Below are positions 1 through 9,009 of a DNA stretch of 64,000 nucleotides, one piece after another. Below the pieces are notes generated by a model. It searched no databases. It saw nothing but the letters and a program-made list of their open reading frames with translations, and was not told the origin of the DNA. The stretch's first letter is position 1. Each line of letters begins with the position of its first letter. Made by a program: the position numbers and the translations under genes. The DNA is from Ignavibacteria bacterium UBA7675 (lineage in GTDB: Bacteria > Bacteroidota > Ignavibacteria > Kapaibacteriales > UB7675), in the NCBI GenBank assembly GCA_002483085.1, contig DLHF01000062.1, positions 1-64,000 on the forward strand. Direction: 5' to 3'.

Positions 1-117
1 CGTGGTTTGGTACAACGATATACCGCTCAACAGATCGACACGGCGAAAAATTCTGCCGACTTCTCGCAATACAAGAACTCGGCAACAGAGCTTATCCGTT
101 CATTCTTCAGGATTTAA
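1..117 (+). CDS. 3' end of an unidentified gene (partial)
   Basis: Frame 1 is open from the window edge to a TAA at 115-117 and encodes 38 residues ending in ELIRSFFRI. The fragment is rich in Gln, Lys and Ser and looks helical. Nothing in it identifies a family. A strong terminator hairpin about 50 bases downstream supports a real gene end here. The start and most of the protein lie outside the window. Confidence 0.55.
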   Translation, partial: RGLVQRYTAQQIDTAKNSADFSQYKNSATELIRSFFRI

Positions 118-166
118 CTGTCCAAACTGGTGTATGATATTATAGGTCCTCTTCCTTCCCATGAGA

Positions 167-206
167 AAAAGCAACGCCCGGTTATGCCCGGCGTTGTTGT
201 TTTTAA
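167..206 (+). terminator. Intrinsic terminator after the partial first gene
   Basis: CAACGCC and GGCGTTG form a stem followed by a T-rich tract. The hairpin and the bases before it (CCCATGAGAAA) recur almost exactly at 2209-2256, so the two terminators flanking the cysteine-pair gene are copies of each other. Confidence 0.8.
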
Positions 207-304
207 AACGCTACAGCCACTGGAAAAACACGCACCAGCCGACGCACAACAGAGCAATTTCCGACAGAATAGCGGGCAGCTTTTGGACACCACGAGGCGG
301 AAAC

Positions 305-357
305 TGCGACCGGTGACAGCGACGGAACACATGCACAAAGACGCCCGTGCCACACAC
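305..357 (-). repeat. Interspersed intergenic repeat, copy A
   Basis: Read on the minus strand, the left motif GTGTGGCACGGGCGTC (about 340-357) is followed by a short spacer and then GTCGCTGTCACCGGTCGCA (305-323). The same two motifs in the same order occur at 5356-5430, 13204-13258, 26831-26880, 57424-57472 and 63008-63088. The copy sits in the 389-base gap 118-506, which otherwise holds only the terminator at 167-206. An open frame across this gap runs through both the terminator and the repeat and is not credible as a gene. Confidence 0.8.
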
Positions 358-506
358 TCATTCACCACGGACTATCTACAGTTGCTCACCGGCAGCGGAC
401 AGTTATCAGCCGAAGACCTACACTTGCTCATCGCCCCTTTATTAGCGTAGTGATCAGGGAGATATTAGCACTGCAATACATTTTTTCTCATTTCTGGAGT
501 TTTACC

Positions 507-2198
507 ATGATCCACTCCTCCCTTGTTCGCCAGTCTTTCTGGCGCAATATTGCAGCCCTTCTGTTTCTGTTTACACTGGCGGGAGCACAGTCGAGCCTGT
601 CGGCTCAGTGTTGCAATGATTTCACTCTGACTGCACCAGCGGTACAACCCGACCCTTTACAGTGCTGCGTAACAATTTCCGGCAGGGTACCCGACAACTG
701 CCTGCCTGTGCAGTGGACTATCGAGCAAATAGCGGGCGGTTCGGCTGTGCAGTCCGGTGCTGTCACCGACCCTCTCGATACATGGGTAAGCAAAACATTC
801 TGCTCCAACCGTGCAGATGGCCCTTTCCAATTCCGCATCGTTATTAAAGACATGAACGGCAATGAGCTTTGCAGCAATGATAATCTCAATTACGACTGCA
901 ACGGCCATATATGTTGTACTGGCTTTAGCTTCCAAGCCATTGCCAGCGCATCATCGCCGCCTGGGCAGTGCTGCTTTACACTTCAGGGCATAGACAACCA
1001 GGACTGCAATTTTGGCCAGAAGTATCTCATTCAACAGCTTCAGGACAACGGGCAGTGGCTGACTATTACCAGCGGCTATGAGTCGTTTGTCAACCACGCA
1101 TTCAGCAAGGACGTATGCATACAAAGCGGCACACAATCGACATTCCGTGCTCTTCTGGCTACAGGCACACCTGCATCAATATACTGCGTAAAAGAGGTGA
1201 CAGTGGACTGCCCTGTCGACTGCTGTACCGAAATAGAAATTTACGCATCTCCGCAGGTAAATTCGGAGGGCCAGTGCTGTTTTAATATTACGGTAGAAAC
1301 GCCCGACTGCCTCGGGTTGGGTTCGTTCACTGTTAGCGAAATGGACATCCACGGTGTTTGGCATCCATCGGGCAATCCTGTACCATTCGAGCCGCACTTT
1401 GATATCCACTACATGCCGTACTGTTTCACCTACGACGCAGCTCCGGCACGTATTCGATTTGATTTCTACGACGAAGCTGGTAATCTGCTCTGCAGGCGAG
1501 AACTTACACTCGAATGCCAGTACACCCAAGCACCAGACTGCTGCGATTCGGTGACAGTGACCAGCCACGGCCAGGTCCCCGATCCATTCGACACCGGACA
1601 CTGCTGCTTCAACTTCTCGGTGTATCTGCCGTCGTGTATGCCGGTGACAAGGATTCAGACACGCGAGCTGAGACCGTTAGGCGGCGGATGGTACGTACCG
1701 CTCCAAGCTGTAGTTATCCAAAATCCGGGCCAGACACTGTCGTACAACCCGTACTGCTTTACCTATGATGCAGCGCCAGCACGTGTGGCCTTCGACTTCT
1801 TCGACCAAGATGGCAACTTGCTCTGCACAAAAGAGCTGTCTGTGGATTGCCAATACGGCAGTGGAGACAATCCAGGTGGCACACTTCCTCATGGTAAATC
1901 CGGTGCTTCTTCGGACGATGCAGCGACCAATACGGGCATCGTGCAGCACTTGGCAAGCACGCCAAACCCGGTGACTGATGAAGCTACGGTGTCCTATACG
2001 CTGTCGGAATCCGCAGATGTGAGCGTCGAGCTCGTGGATGTACTCGGCCAGCATATTGCGCTCCAGCCTGCTACAGCACAGGCGCACGGCGTACACGCTC
2101 TGCCCTTCAAAACAACGACCTTGCCCAATGGCATGTACACCGTGGTGGTAAAAGCCAATGGCCAGCAGACAACAATCAATATTGTTATCGCCAAATAA
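507..2198 (+). CDS. Secreted cysteine-pair repeat protein with T9SS sorting domain
   Basis: A 563-residue protein. The ATG at 507 follows a CTGGAG ribosome site and opens a clear signal peptide (hydrophobic residues about 14-27, ending near Ala33). An upstream in-frame start at 450 would bury the signal peptide. Residues 35-450 hold four tandem units of about 104 residues. Each unit begins with a Cys-Cys pair and has a second pair about 17-20 residues later (35/36 and 53/54; 136/137 and 155/156; 239/240 and 257/258; 345/346 and 366/367). Further single cysteines recur at matching places. Units 3 and 4 share PYCFTYDAAPAR almost exactly. Residues about 485-563 form a T9SS type A sorting domain (PNPVTDEATVSYTL, then LPNGMYTVVV, ending INIVIAK). 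The protein is therefore expected at the cell surface or outside, with disulfides. I recognise the tail but not the cysteine units, and the binding target is unknown. Confidence 0.88.
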   Translation: MIHSSLVRQSFWRNIAALLFLFTLAGAQSSLSAQCCNDFTLTAPAVQPDPLQCCVTISGRVPDNCLPVQWTIEQIAGGSAVQSGAVTDPLDTWVSKTFCSNRADGPFQFRIVIKDMNGNELCSNDNLNYDCNGHICCTGFSFQAIASASSPPGQCCFTLQGIDNQDCNFGQKYLIQQLQDNGQWLTITSGYESFVNHAFSKDVCIQSGTQSTFRALLATGTPASIYCVKEVTVDCPVDCCTEIEIYASPQVNSEGQCCFNITVETPDCLGLGSFTVSEMDIHGVWHPSGNPVPFEPHFDIHYMPYCFTYDAAPARIRFDFYDEAGNLLCRRELTLECQYTQAPDCCDSVTVTSHGQVPDPFDTGHCCFNFSVYLPSCMPVTRIQTRELRPLGGGWYVPLQAVVIQNPGQTLSYNPYCFTYDAAPARVAFDFFDQDGNLLCTKELSVDCQYGSGDNPGGTLPHGKSGASSDDAATNTGIVQHLASTPNPVTDEATVSYTLSESADVSVELVDVLGQHIALQPATAQAHGVHALPFKTTTLPNGMYTVVVKANGQQTTINIVIAK

Positions 2199-2219
2199 TG
2201 GCTCCCCTCCCATGAGAAA

Positions 2220-2256
2220 CAGCAACGCCCGGTTACGCCGGGCGTTGCTGTTTTTA
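2220..2256 (+). terminator. Intrinsic terminator after the cysteine-pair gene
   Basis: A perfect 13-base stem (CAGCAACGCCCGG / CCGGGCGTTGCTG) with a 5-base loop is followed by TTTTT. It lies between two convergent genes and may slow readthrough from both sides. Confidence 0.9.
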
Positions 2257-2282
2257 TACTGTCGGAAGTGATAGAGATACTT

Positions 2283-5102
2283 TTACCGAGCTATGATGAG
2301 AGTTCTGGTAAGAATAGCATCCCCGGCAAAGAGCTTCAGGAAGTACACGCCTGCGGGCAAGTCGGCTGTAGAGCATGGTACAGAAACAACTCCCTGTTGC
2401 TTCCAGCCATGATCAATAGCGCGAACTTCACGGCCTAAACTATTGTAAAGTCCGAGGCGAATTATCCCCGGCACTTCAAGCCTATACTGCAAGGTGACAA
2501 TGTCGGCGGCGGGATTGGGCAGCGGCGCGGAAAGAGCAGCCCGTACTGTAGCCTCGCCAGCAGAAGTAACGGGCAACAGCGTAAACGACCACGGGCTCGA
2601 CCACGGACCTACGCCCGTTGCATTTTTCGCAGCAAGACGCCAGTAGTACATTTTCCCAGTTTCGAGCTCTGCCACCGGCACGGAAGTGGCAGTAATGCTG
2701 CTGATATCGACTACGAATTCACTAGTAAAATTCGGGTCGGTTGCCACCTGTAAATGGTAAGAGGCAGCCGTAGGCACAGCGCGCCAGGAAAACAAAACAG
2801 AATTATCGGCATCAGGAGATGTTTCGTCGTGTGGGGCAATCAGTTCGGCAACCTGCGGCGCGGTTGTCACCTGCTCGTACAGTGCTTGGATTTCTTCTGG
2901 CGCAAGTGCACGACAGTGTAGGCGCACATCGTCGATCTCTCCGGTAAAGTATTCTTGTGTACCACGCGCACCGATATACACCGGCGCATTGCCTGTCTGC
3001 AATGTACCCTCATGCCGTATAGAATCGAACGGCACACCATTGAAATAGAGTCTTATCCATTCTCCATCGTAGCTGGCAGCTCCGAACCCCCAGGTGCTTA
3101 TATCAGCTTTATTGGTTGATATCTCCACCGGCACACCACTCTCTTTTGTCCAAAACGCCGCGTTGAGTGTATTGTTGCTCATATATATCTGGAACACCGC
3201 CCGTTCCTGCCAGTCTGTACCAACAATCGTCTGGAATGGTGTGGTATTGCCGTCAGAAAAGTGAAACCAGAACGACACCGTAAGTTCGGGTTTATCGAAT
3301 GCAATATCTGGTATCACAATTCTCGACTTATCAATCGGCGAAAAGAGGAATGCGTTGTTCGTTGCGCCCTGTCGGTCTTTGGCGGGCTGGGCATTTTCCA
3401 CAATTGCATCCGGCGAGCTACACACACTACTGCGCTTGCTTCCATCGCGGAATAAATATTCGGTTATCAGACAGTCGGCGCGTTGCTCTTCAATAGAAAA
3501 CGTCAGAATACTCGTGTCGGCCACAGCAGGATTGCTAGCATCGGCAATACGCACAAGCAGATTGCGCCCACACGGACCGGCCCACGATACTTGGCTGCCT
3601 GTCATTGCATTGGCAATGGGCCGCCATGTTTTGCCAGCATCATTTGAATATGAAATATCAAAGAGATTAACACGAGCAGATAACCATGTAATCGCTATGG
3701 GCTCTCCGAGTTTGTATCGCTCACCGCCACGTGGAGCAGTGAGAATCACCACAGGTTGTGGCGGCGCGGTGACACACACCGACTGCTCTGCCTGCTGTCG
3801 CATATAGGAAGCGACAGGAGGGAGGAATGTCATAGCAAGGCTATAGCCCTTGCCCAGATCGGCATTAGTATTAGCACAATAGCTCATAATAGAACCAGAA
3901 GAAGGCTTCGGTTTTACGGGCAGGCCATAGCAAGCGTCGTCTATCTGGTGTACAGCGTCGTCGCGCGTAAGGCATGTGTCTAATGGCGGGTTCCAAAAGC
4001 AACTGTGCGAATGCACGGCGCCAAAGCTGTGCCCTATCTCGTGCGCTACGATATACACACCATAGGTAAAGTCCAGCGTTGGAAAGACGTGGTCTGCAAA
4101 GGGCGACGAAGCACCAAGCCCCGACCCTGTGCACAGCGAAGCCTGCGCTCCGCCATTAGAGAGGGGGAACTGATAGCCGATACCGCCACCGCCGCCGGAT
4201 GTGAGTACATGCACCAGATCGCGCTGCACATCCGGGTAGTGATCGCCCCAATACGCCAGCGCTTTTGGCGCCAGATCGTAGGCATTGCCGTTGCTGTTGT
4301 ACGGGTCGGCTGGGCTGCCCGTCCACACCTTTATCCAAGGCAGGTAAAAGCGCACGTTCAGTTCGTCCTCGTAGATAACACTCGCAAGCGACATCAGCGA
4401 GACAATATACGCCGTTGCTTTTTCTACTGTCCCGCCCGTTTCCATGAAAAATTTTGTATCGGCTTCTACGGCTATTTCTACTTCTAGCAATGCAGACGCC
4501 AGCACTTTTGGCGATAGGCCGGAATGCTTCGATGTGAGAGAGGTCTGTAGCTGGTATTGCAGGTCCGCAGCCTTGCAGGTAAAGGGAGCTCTTTCCGTGG
4601 TACCTTCCTGCCGAAGTATATAGCCATCAGTACCCTCGCCCGGCGCAAGCGTGTACACCTCACCACTACTGTGCTGAATGCTGGCAATCACCAGAGCACC
4701 AGTTTTACAGAGAAAGACCTTCGACCCTTCCTCGCCCTCGATGTACCCACCCCATGCTTCAACGGCAGGCAGAGCAACGGGTGTATTCCCTGCAAAAAGC
4801 CGGGTATTAGCGTCTACAATTGGGCGCACACGGTGCACAACAACAGTCTTTTCAGCATCTTCGCCGACGGGAAAGGAAGCGAGGGCAATCGCAGCTTTGC
4901 CATGTGTATTTACAGCAAAAGCAGTAGCATCGAAGGAGAGATACCGGGTAGCTTTATTGGTGAGTTCATCCAGCTTATCGCTATCAGGCTTCAGAAAAAG
5001 TGCAGTCTGTACAGGCACGGCTTCCGGGATTTCACGACCGTATCCTACACTACTACAAACGGCAAGAATAGCACAAATAAAAAAAGAAAAGATTGTACGC
5101 AT
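2283..5102 (-). CDS. Secreted M12B-type zinc metalloprotease with LamG, FnIII and T9SS domains
   Basis: A 939-residue protein. A signal peptide (residues 1 to about 22) is followed by a pro-region. The reprolysin-like catalytic domain carries HEIGHSFGAVH at about 354-364: His354, His358 and His364 should bind zinc and Glu355 should be the base. The region after that motif contains several cysteines, as is usual in the family. An Ig-like stretch follows (about 450-540), then a LamG/concanavalin-like domain (about 585-745), a fibronectin type III domain (about 770-850) and a T9SS type A sorting domain (LPNPAADIVTLQYRL ... LPAGVYFLKL ... LIIAR). Expected role: a surface or secreted protease acting on protein or glycoprotein substrates. 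The substrate cannot be told from sequence. The ATG at 5102 directly opens the signal peptide. It converges with the cysteine-pair gene across a shared terminator. Confidence 0.93.
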   Translation of the reverse strand: MRTIFSFFICAILAVCSSVGYGREIPEAVPVQTALFLKPDSDKLDELTNKATRYLSFDATAFAVNTHGKAAIALASFPVGEDAEKTVVVHRVRPIVDANTRLFAGNTPVALPAVEAWGGYIEGEEGSKVFLCKTGALVIASIQHSSGEVYTLAPGEGTDGYILRQEGTTERAPFTCKAADLQYQLQTSLTSKHSGLSPKVLASALLEVEIAVEADTKFFMETGGTVEKATAYIVSLMSLASVIYEDELNVRFYLPWIKVWTGSPADPYNSNGNAYDLAPKALAYWGDHYPDVQRDLVHVLTSGGGGGIGYQFPLSNGGAQASLCTGSGLGASSPFADHVFPTLDFTYGVYIVAHEIGHSFGAVHSHSCFWNPPLDTCLTRDDAVHQIDDACYGLPVKPKPSSGSIMSYCANTNADLGKGYSLAMTFLPPVASYMRQQAEQSVCVTAPPQPVVILTAPRGGERYKLGEPIAITWLSARVNLFDISYSNDAGKTWRPIANAMTGSQVSWAGPCGRNLLVRIADASNPAVADTSILTFSIEEQRADCLITEYLFRDGSKRSSVCSSPDAIVENAQPAKDRQGATNNAFLFSPIDKSRIVIPDIAFDKPELTVSFWFHFSDGNTTPFQTIVGTDWQERAVFQIYMSNNTLNAAFWTKESGVPVEISTNKADISTWGFGAASYDGEWIRLYFNGVPFDSIRHEGTLQTGNAPVYIGARGTQEYFTGEIDDVRLHCRALAPEEIQALYEQVTTAPQVAELIAPHDETSPDADNSVLFSWRAVPTAASYHLQVATDPNFTSEFVVDISSITATSVPVAELETGKMYYWRLAAKNATGVGPWSSPWSFTLLPVTSAGEATVRAALSAPLPNPAADIVTLQYRLEVPGIIRLGLYNSLGREVRAIDHGWKQQGVVSVPCSTADLPAGVYFLKLFAGDAILTRTLIIAR

Positions 5103-5355
5103 AGTACCCCTTCTGCCAACGGCGGATTATATAAAGAAAAATGAATATTCTGTGGGTATGGTATGACGAGAGCTTATCTGAAACCTTCACGATACAGAAC
5201 TGGCAGCAAAGAATATGATGAACACAATCGACGTTTACGCATCGACAACGCTTGAGCTATCCAGGCCAAATCCCAACTCGGCGGCCTATACATTCCCGTG
5301 CATGGAACTGCCAATAATCCCGCGAGTAGCTCCTGAACAACCGGGCAGCGGCACA

Positions 5356-5430
5356 TGCGACCGGTGACAGCGACCTCCCGCAGAGCCGTCCCGCAGGGCG
5401 GCTCCGGCCAGCGACGCCCGTGCCACACAT
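5356..5430 (-). repeat. Interspersed intergenic repeat, copy B (with hairpin spacer)
   Basis: On the minus strand the repeat starts about five bases after the stop codon of the MoxR-type gene. The order is ATGTGTGGCACGGGCGTCGCTG-like left motif, spacer, then GTCGCTGTCACCGGTCGCA (5356-5374). The spacer folds into GAGCCGTCC / GGGCGGCTC with a CGCA loop (about 5384-5404). The gap 5103-5434 holds nothing else that I can identify. Confidence 0.82.
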
Positions 5431-5434
5431 CCTC

Positions 5435-6736
5435 TTATATTCGCATCAGCTTTTGCACTTCGGCTTCCAGATTCTGCTTTAGTTCGCGGATCTCGTCGCT
5501 GACCGGAATAAACTCGCGCAAGAAGCTGGCGAGCACTTTTTTATTATTCTCTACGGTCTGGTCGCCTCCACCGGAGAACACATCTTTCACCCATTCGATA
5601 ACTGTGCGCCGTATGGGAGAGGTTTGGAGCTCTGAAAGAGGGCGTTCCAGCAGCGCAGGATCGCGCTTCAAGTCATCGACAAGCGATGCAAAGCCGAGCA
5701 GCACTTTGAGCTGATCGAAGCCATTGGACACCGACAGCGTGTTGACAAGTGTTGTATATGATTTGGCGAACATCTGCCGTTCGTCGTCCATACCAAGTGT
5801 AGTGAAAATCATATACAGTTTACCCACATCTTCCATTGCCACAGTGGTACGCCCATTCATCAGCGCGATAGCGCGCAGCAAATCGAGCGACTTCGCCTGG
5901 GTGCGCGGGGAGATATAAAAATCCTGCACGGCACCACTTTGGGAACGCGTGTTTTCGCGGATAGAGCGATTTCGCATGTATTCATAGTGGCGAATCACGA
6001 GATTGGAGAAGTAGAGCACATCGGGCGCAATAGCGATAGAGTGCGAGGGGTGGCGCCCGGCCACAATATCATTGAGAAAGCGGAGCGTAGAGAACTGCAT
6101 GCGGGTTTGCACAGCCATTGTAGCACCACTGTGCACAAGGTACTGCTGAGCGATGCGATACTGCACAAACGGGTTTTTATCGGGCAGGATCACTGCTTTA
6201 TAAAGGAAGCGGTCGAGCACGGCTTCGGTGACTTCGCTAATGCGCAGGTAGTTGGTAGCCGCAATCACCGAATGGATTTCCGAGCGCTGATACTGCACAC
6301 CGCGCACCAAAGCCCGCTCGTTCAGCAGCGAGAGCAAAGCGCGCAAAGTAAAGTCGTTGGCATCGAAAATCTCGTCGATAAACCCAAATTCGCTTTCCAC
6401 AAGCGAGCCTTCGGTATTATGAAATATCTGGCCAGTCTTTAGCTTTTCGATATCTAAACCGCCAAAATACGTATCGGGCTGCTGCTCTTTACTGGCCTGT
6501 ACGCGAAATATCCGCGCCCCCTCGAACGTAGAAAATATTTGATCGGCTAGTAGGGTTTTGCCTACCCCGGTACGGCTTTGCAGAAGCAGATGCTCGCCAG
6601 TAAGCAGAGCAAAGAAAGCCTGCTCCACCACTTCTTCGCGGTTAATAAGGCGCGAATTGACGATATCGGCTGCATTTCTGATACTTTGGATCGCTTCTTC
6701 CACCGTGGGAAAAGCAGTGTGCTTGCCATCGGTCAT
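5435..6736 (-). CDS. MoxR/RavA-type AAA+ ATPase
   Basis: A 433-residue ATPase of the MoxR group, which typically acts as a chaperone that remodels or activates partner proteins. Visible motifs are Walker A SRTGVGKT (about 54-61), Walker B GFIDEIFDAN, sensor-1-like VIAATN and the arginine-containing VLDRFLYK. The C-terminal part is an all-helical lid. I chose the ATG at 6736 rather than the TTG at 6763, because the extra nine residues (MFFILKVVP) do not look like this family and no ribosome site precedes them. MoxR genes often lie beside a von Willebrand A-domain partner. None is present here: the downstream side is repeat copy B and the unrelated protease. Its target is unknown. Confidence 0.85.
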   Translation of the reverse strand: MTDGKHTAFPTVEEAIQSIRNAADIVNSRLINREEVVEQAFFALLTGEHLLLQSRTGVGKTLLADQIFSTFEGARIFRVQASKEQQPDTYFGGLDIEKLKTGQIFHNTEGSLVESEFGFIDEIFDANDFTLRALLSLLNERALVRGVQYQRSEIHSVIAATNYLRISEVTEAVLDRFLYKAVILPDKNPFVQYRIAQQYLVHSGATMAVQTRMQFSTLRFLNDIVAGRHPSHSIAIAPDVLYFSNLVIRHYEYMRNRSIRENTRSQSGAVQDFYISPRTQAKSLDLLRAIALMNGRTTVAMEDVGKLYMIFTTLGMDDERQMFAKSYTTLVNTLSVSNGFDQLKVLLGFASLVDDLKRDPALLERPLSELQTSPIRRTVIEWVKDVFSGGGDQTVENNKKVLASFLREFIPVSDEIRELKQNLEAEVQKLMRI

Positions 6737-6859
6737 AGGGACAACTTTTAGTATGAAGAACAACGAAGAAAACCGGCTCAGTGCGTGCCTGTGGCCCCAA
6801 AGTAGGCAGCAACACCATTGCTCGGCAGGCAGCTACCGGGAAAATACGCTCTAAATCTT

Positions 6860-6888
6860 TTGCGATTCAAAAGTATTTCGTATTTTTG
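6860..6888 (+). promoter_or_regulatory. Candidate Bacteroidota-type promoter for atpD-atpC
   Basis: TATTTTTG at 6881-6888 fits the TAnnTTTG -7 element known from Bacteroidota. A TTG at 6860-6862 lies 18 bases upstream, close to the expected -33 spacing. It lies about 135 bases before atpD and on the right strand. This is pattern matching only. Confidence 0.4.
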
Positions 6889-7023
6889 GAATCCCTTCGG
6901 CCTACTGCACCGGGAAGCTACAGGTCAGATATTCTATCAGCGGACAGGCCGAAACAGGAGCCAACATCGAACCGATTCAGGAATTTATACAATGTTTTCC
7001 ATTTTTCATAGAAGGACTTCACA

Positions 7024-8433
7024 ATGACAGAAGGACGCATCGTACAGATCATTGGTCCTGTCGTGGATGCCGAATTCCCCGAAGGCAAGCTGCCCAACGT
7101 TTTAAATGAACTCCGCATTCCGCGCACGTCGATTGAAAACGGCAAGCAGGAAGAGCTAGTTTGCGAAGTTCAGCAACACATCGGCGAATCGCGTGTCCGC
7201 GCTGTTGCAATGGACTCGACCGACGGCTTGGTACGCGGCATGAAAGTGCTTGATACCGGCAGTCCTATTATGGTACCGGTGGGTCCTGAAGTTCTTGGCC
7301 GCCTTATCAATGTCATCGGCGAGCCGATCGACGAAAAAGGCCCGATTACGACAAAGCAGAAGTTTCCCATTCACCGCTCCGCTCCTCCTTTTGCCGAATA
7401 CTCGACTAAGCGCGAGATGTTCGAGACAGGCATCAAGATCATCGACCTTATCGAACCGTACACAAGAGGCGGCAAGACCGGTTTGTTCGGTGGTGCAGGT
7501 GTGGGTAAAACGGTGACAATTACCGAGCTTATCAATAACATTGCGAAGCAGCACGGTGGCTACTCGGTGTTTGCTGGTGTAGGCGAGCGCACCCGCGAGG
7601 GAAATGACTTGTACCTTGAGATGACAGAATCCGGCGTTATCGACAAAACCGCTCTGGTATTTGGCCAGATGAACGAACCGCCGGGAGCACGTGCACGCGT
7701 GGCTCTTACAGGTCTTGCTATCGCTGAATACTTCCGCGACGAAGAAGGCCGCGACGTTCTTCTGTTTGTGGACAACATTTTCCGCTTTACACAAGCGGGC
7801 TCCGAGGTATCGGCACTTCTGGGCCGGATGCCTTCGGCTGTAGGCTATCAGCCCACGCTTGCAACCGAGATGGGTATGCTTCAGGAGCGCATTGCTTCTA
7901 CCGTGCGCGGTTCGATTACATCAGTGCAGGCAGTGTACGTACCTGCGGATGACCTTACCGACCCGGCGCCGGCCAACACATTTGCCCACCTTGATGCTAC
8001 GACCGTACTTGCGCGGAACATCGCCGAGCTCGGCCTGTTCCCTGCTGTCGACCCGCTGGACTCTACATCGCGTATTCTCGACCCAATGATTGTAGGCCGC
8101 GAGCACTACGACACGGCAATCCGCGTGAAGAAAATTCTCCAGACCTACAAAGACTTACAGGATATTATTAACATTCTCGGTATCGACGAGCTTTCCGACG
8201 AAGACAAGATCACAGTGGCACGTGCCCGCAAGATCCAGCGCTTCTTCTCGCAGCCGTTCTTTACTGCCGAAGCGTTTACAGGCCGCCAGGGTCGCTATGT
8301 AAAAATCGAGGACACGATTGCCAGCTTCAAGGCTATTCTCGACGGCGAAGTAGACGAACTTCCGGAATCGGTGTTCGCTTATATAGGTACAATCGACGAA
8401 GCAATCGACAACGCCAAAAAACTGCAATCCTAA
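7024..8433 (+). CDS. atpD: F1 ATP synthase beta subunit
   Basis: A 469-residue catalytic beta subunit of the F1 headpiece, which makes ATP from ADP and phosphate using the proton or sodium gradient. The N-terminal barrel begins GRIVQIIGPVVDAEFP. The P-loop GGAGVGKT is at about 156-163, GERTREGNDLY follows, Walker B is LLFVDNIFRF, and the DELSDEDKITV (DELSEEDK-type) motif is in the C-terminal domain. The length is normal for the family. atpC follows 15 bases later, but none of the other ATP synthase genes are nearby. A detached atpDC pair is the usual arrangement in Bacteroidota and Chlorobiota. Confidence 0.98.
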   Translation: MTEGRIVQIIGPVVDAEFPEGKLPNVLNELRIPRTSIENGKQEELVCEVQQHIGESRVRAVAMDSTDGLVRGMKVLDTGSPIMVPVGPEVLGRLINVIGEPIDEKGPITTKQKFPIHRSAPPFAEYSTKREMFETGIKIIDLIEPYTRGGKTGLFGGAGVGKTVTITELINNIAKQHGGYSVFAGVGERTREGNDLYLEMTESGVIDKTALVFGQMNEPPGARARVALTGLAIAEYFRDEEGRDVLLFVDNIFRFTQAGSEVSALLGRMPSAVGYQPTLATEMGMLQERIASTVRGSITSVQAVYVPADDLTDPAPANTFAHLDATTVLARNIAELGLFPAVDPLDSTSRILDPMIVGREHYDTAIRVKKILQTYKDLQDIINILGIDELSDEDKITVARARKIQRFFSQPFFTAEAFTGRQGRYVKIEDTIASFKAILDGEVDELPESVFAYIGTIDEAIDNAKKLQS

Positions 8434-8448
8434 CCGCGAGGCCCAACG

Positions 8449-8874
8449 ATGCTGACAGGAAAACCGTTTGATCTGGAAATCATAACTCCCGAAGGCCTAG
8501 AGTTTGAAGGCCGTGTGGAATCGGTATCGGTTCCGGGCGCCATGGGCCCCTTTCAGGTGCTTTATAATCACGCCCCGGTCATTTCGGAGCTGGAAGTAGG
8601 CGTGATTAAGTTCAACGACTCGCGCGACAACGAGACGATCTATGCTACGAGCGGTGGTTTCGTGCAGGTGCTGAGCAATAAGGTATCGATCATCGTGGAA
8701 ACAGCCGAGGCAGCGAGCTCTATTGATGTACAACGCGCACTGGAAGCAAAAAAACGCGCCGAGGAAGAAATGAGCCGACGTGACAGGCTTGGCCAAGAGA
8801 TGGCGCGAGCCGCCCTTGAACGCGCTGTCAACAGGCTGCGGGTTGCAGTCCGAACCCAAGATGTCCAGCTATGA
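8449..8874 (+). CDS. atpC: F1 ATP synthase epsilon subunit
   Basis: A 141-residue epsilon subunit, part of the central stalk, which couples rotor to F1 and can inhibit ATP hydrolysis. The N-terminal beta-sandwich is clear (FDLEIITPEGLEFEGRVESVSVPGAMGPFQVLYNHAPV in family register). A C-terminal helical hairpin follows from about residue 88 (AQRALEAKKRAEEEMSR-like). It follows atpD closely and is closed by a strong terminator, so atpD-atpC forms a two-gene unit. Confidence 0.96.
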   Translation: MLTGKPFDLEIITPEGLEFEGRVESVSVPGAMGPFQVLYNHAPVISELEVGVIKFNDSRDNETIYATSGGFVQVLSNKVSIIVETAEAASSIDVQRALEAKKRAEEEMSRRDRLGQEMARAALERAVNRLRVAVRTQDVQL

Positions 8875-8894
8875 TAACACGAAAATAACAAAAG

Positions 8895-8934
8895 AAAGCG
8901 AAGTCTCTCCCCCAGTGTGTGACTTCGCTTTTTT
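8895..8934 (+). terminator. Intrinsic terminator of atpD-atpC
   Basis: AAGCGAAGTC and GACTTCGCTT form the stem, with a C/T/G-rich 15-base loop and a run of T residues. Confidence 0.9.
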
Positions 8935-9009
8935 GTATCTGCTTCCGACAACGGCAAGAAGACTGTATTGAATACGCAAATTTCTCTTCCATTGTATAGA
9001 CATTATACT

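Noticed and set aside
130..450. Open frame of 106 codons on the plus strand
   Set aside because: It runs through the terminator at 167-206 and repeat copy A, has no ribosome site and resembles no family.
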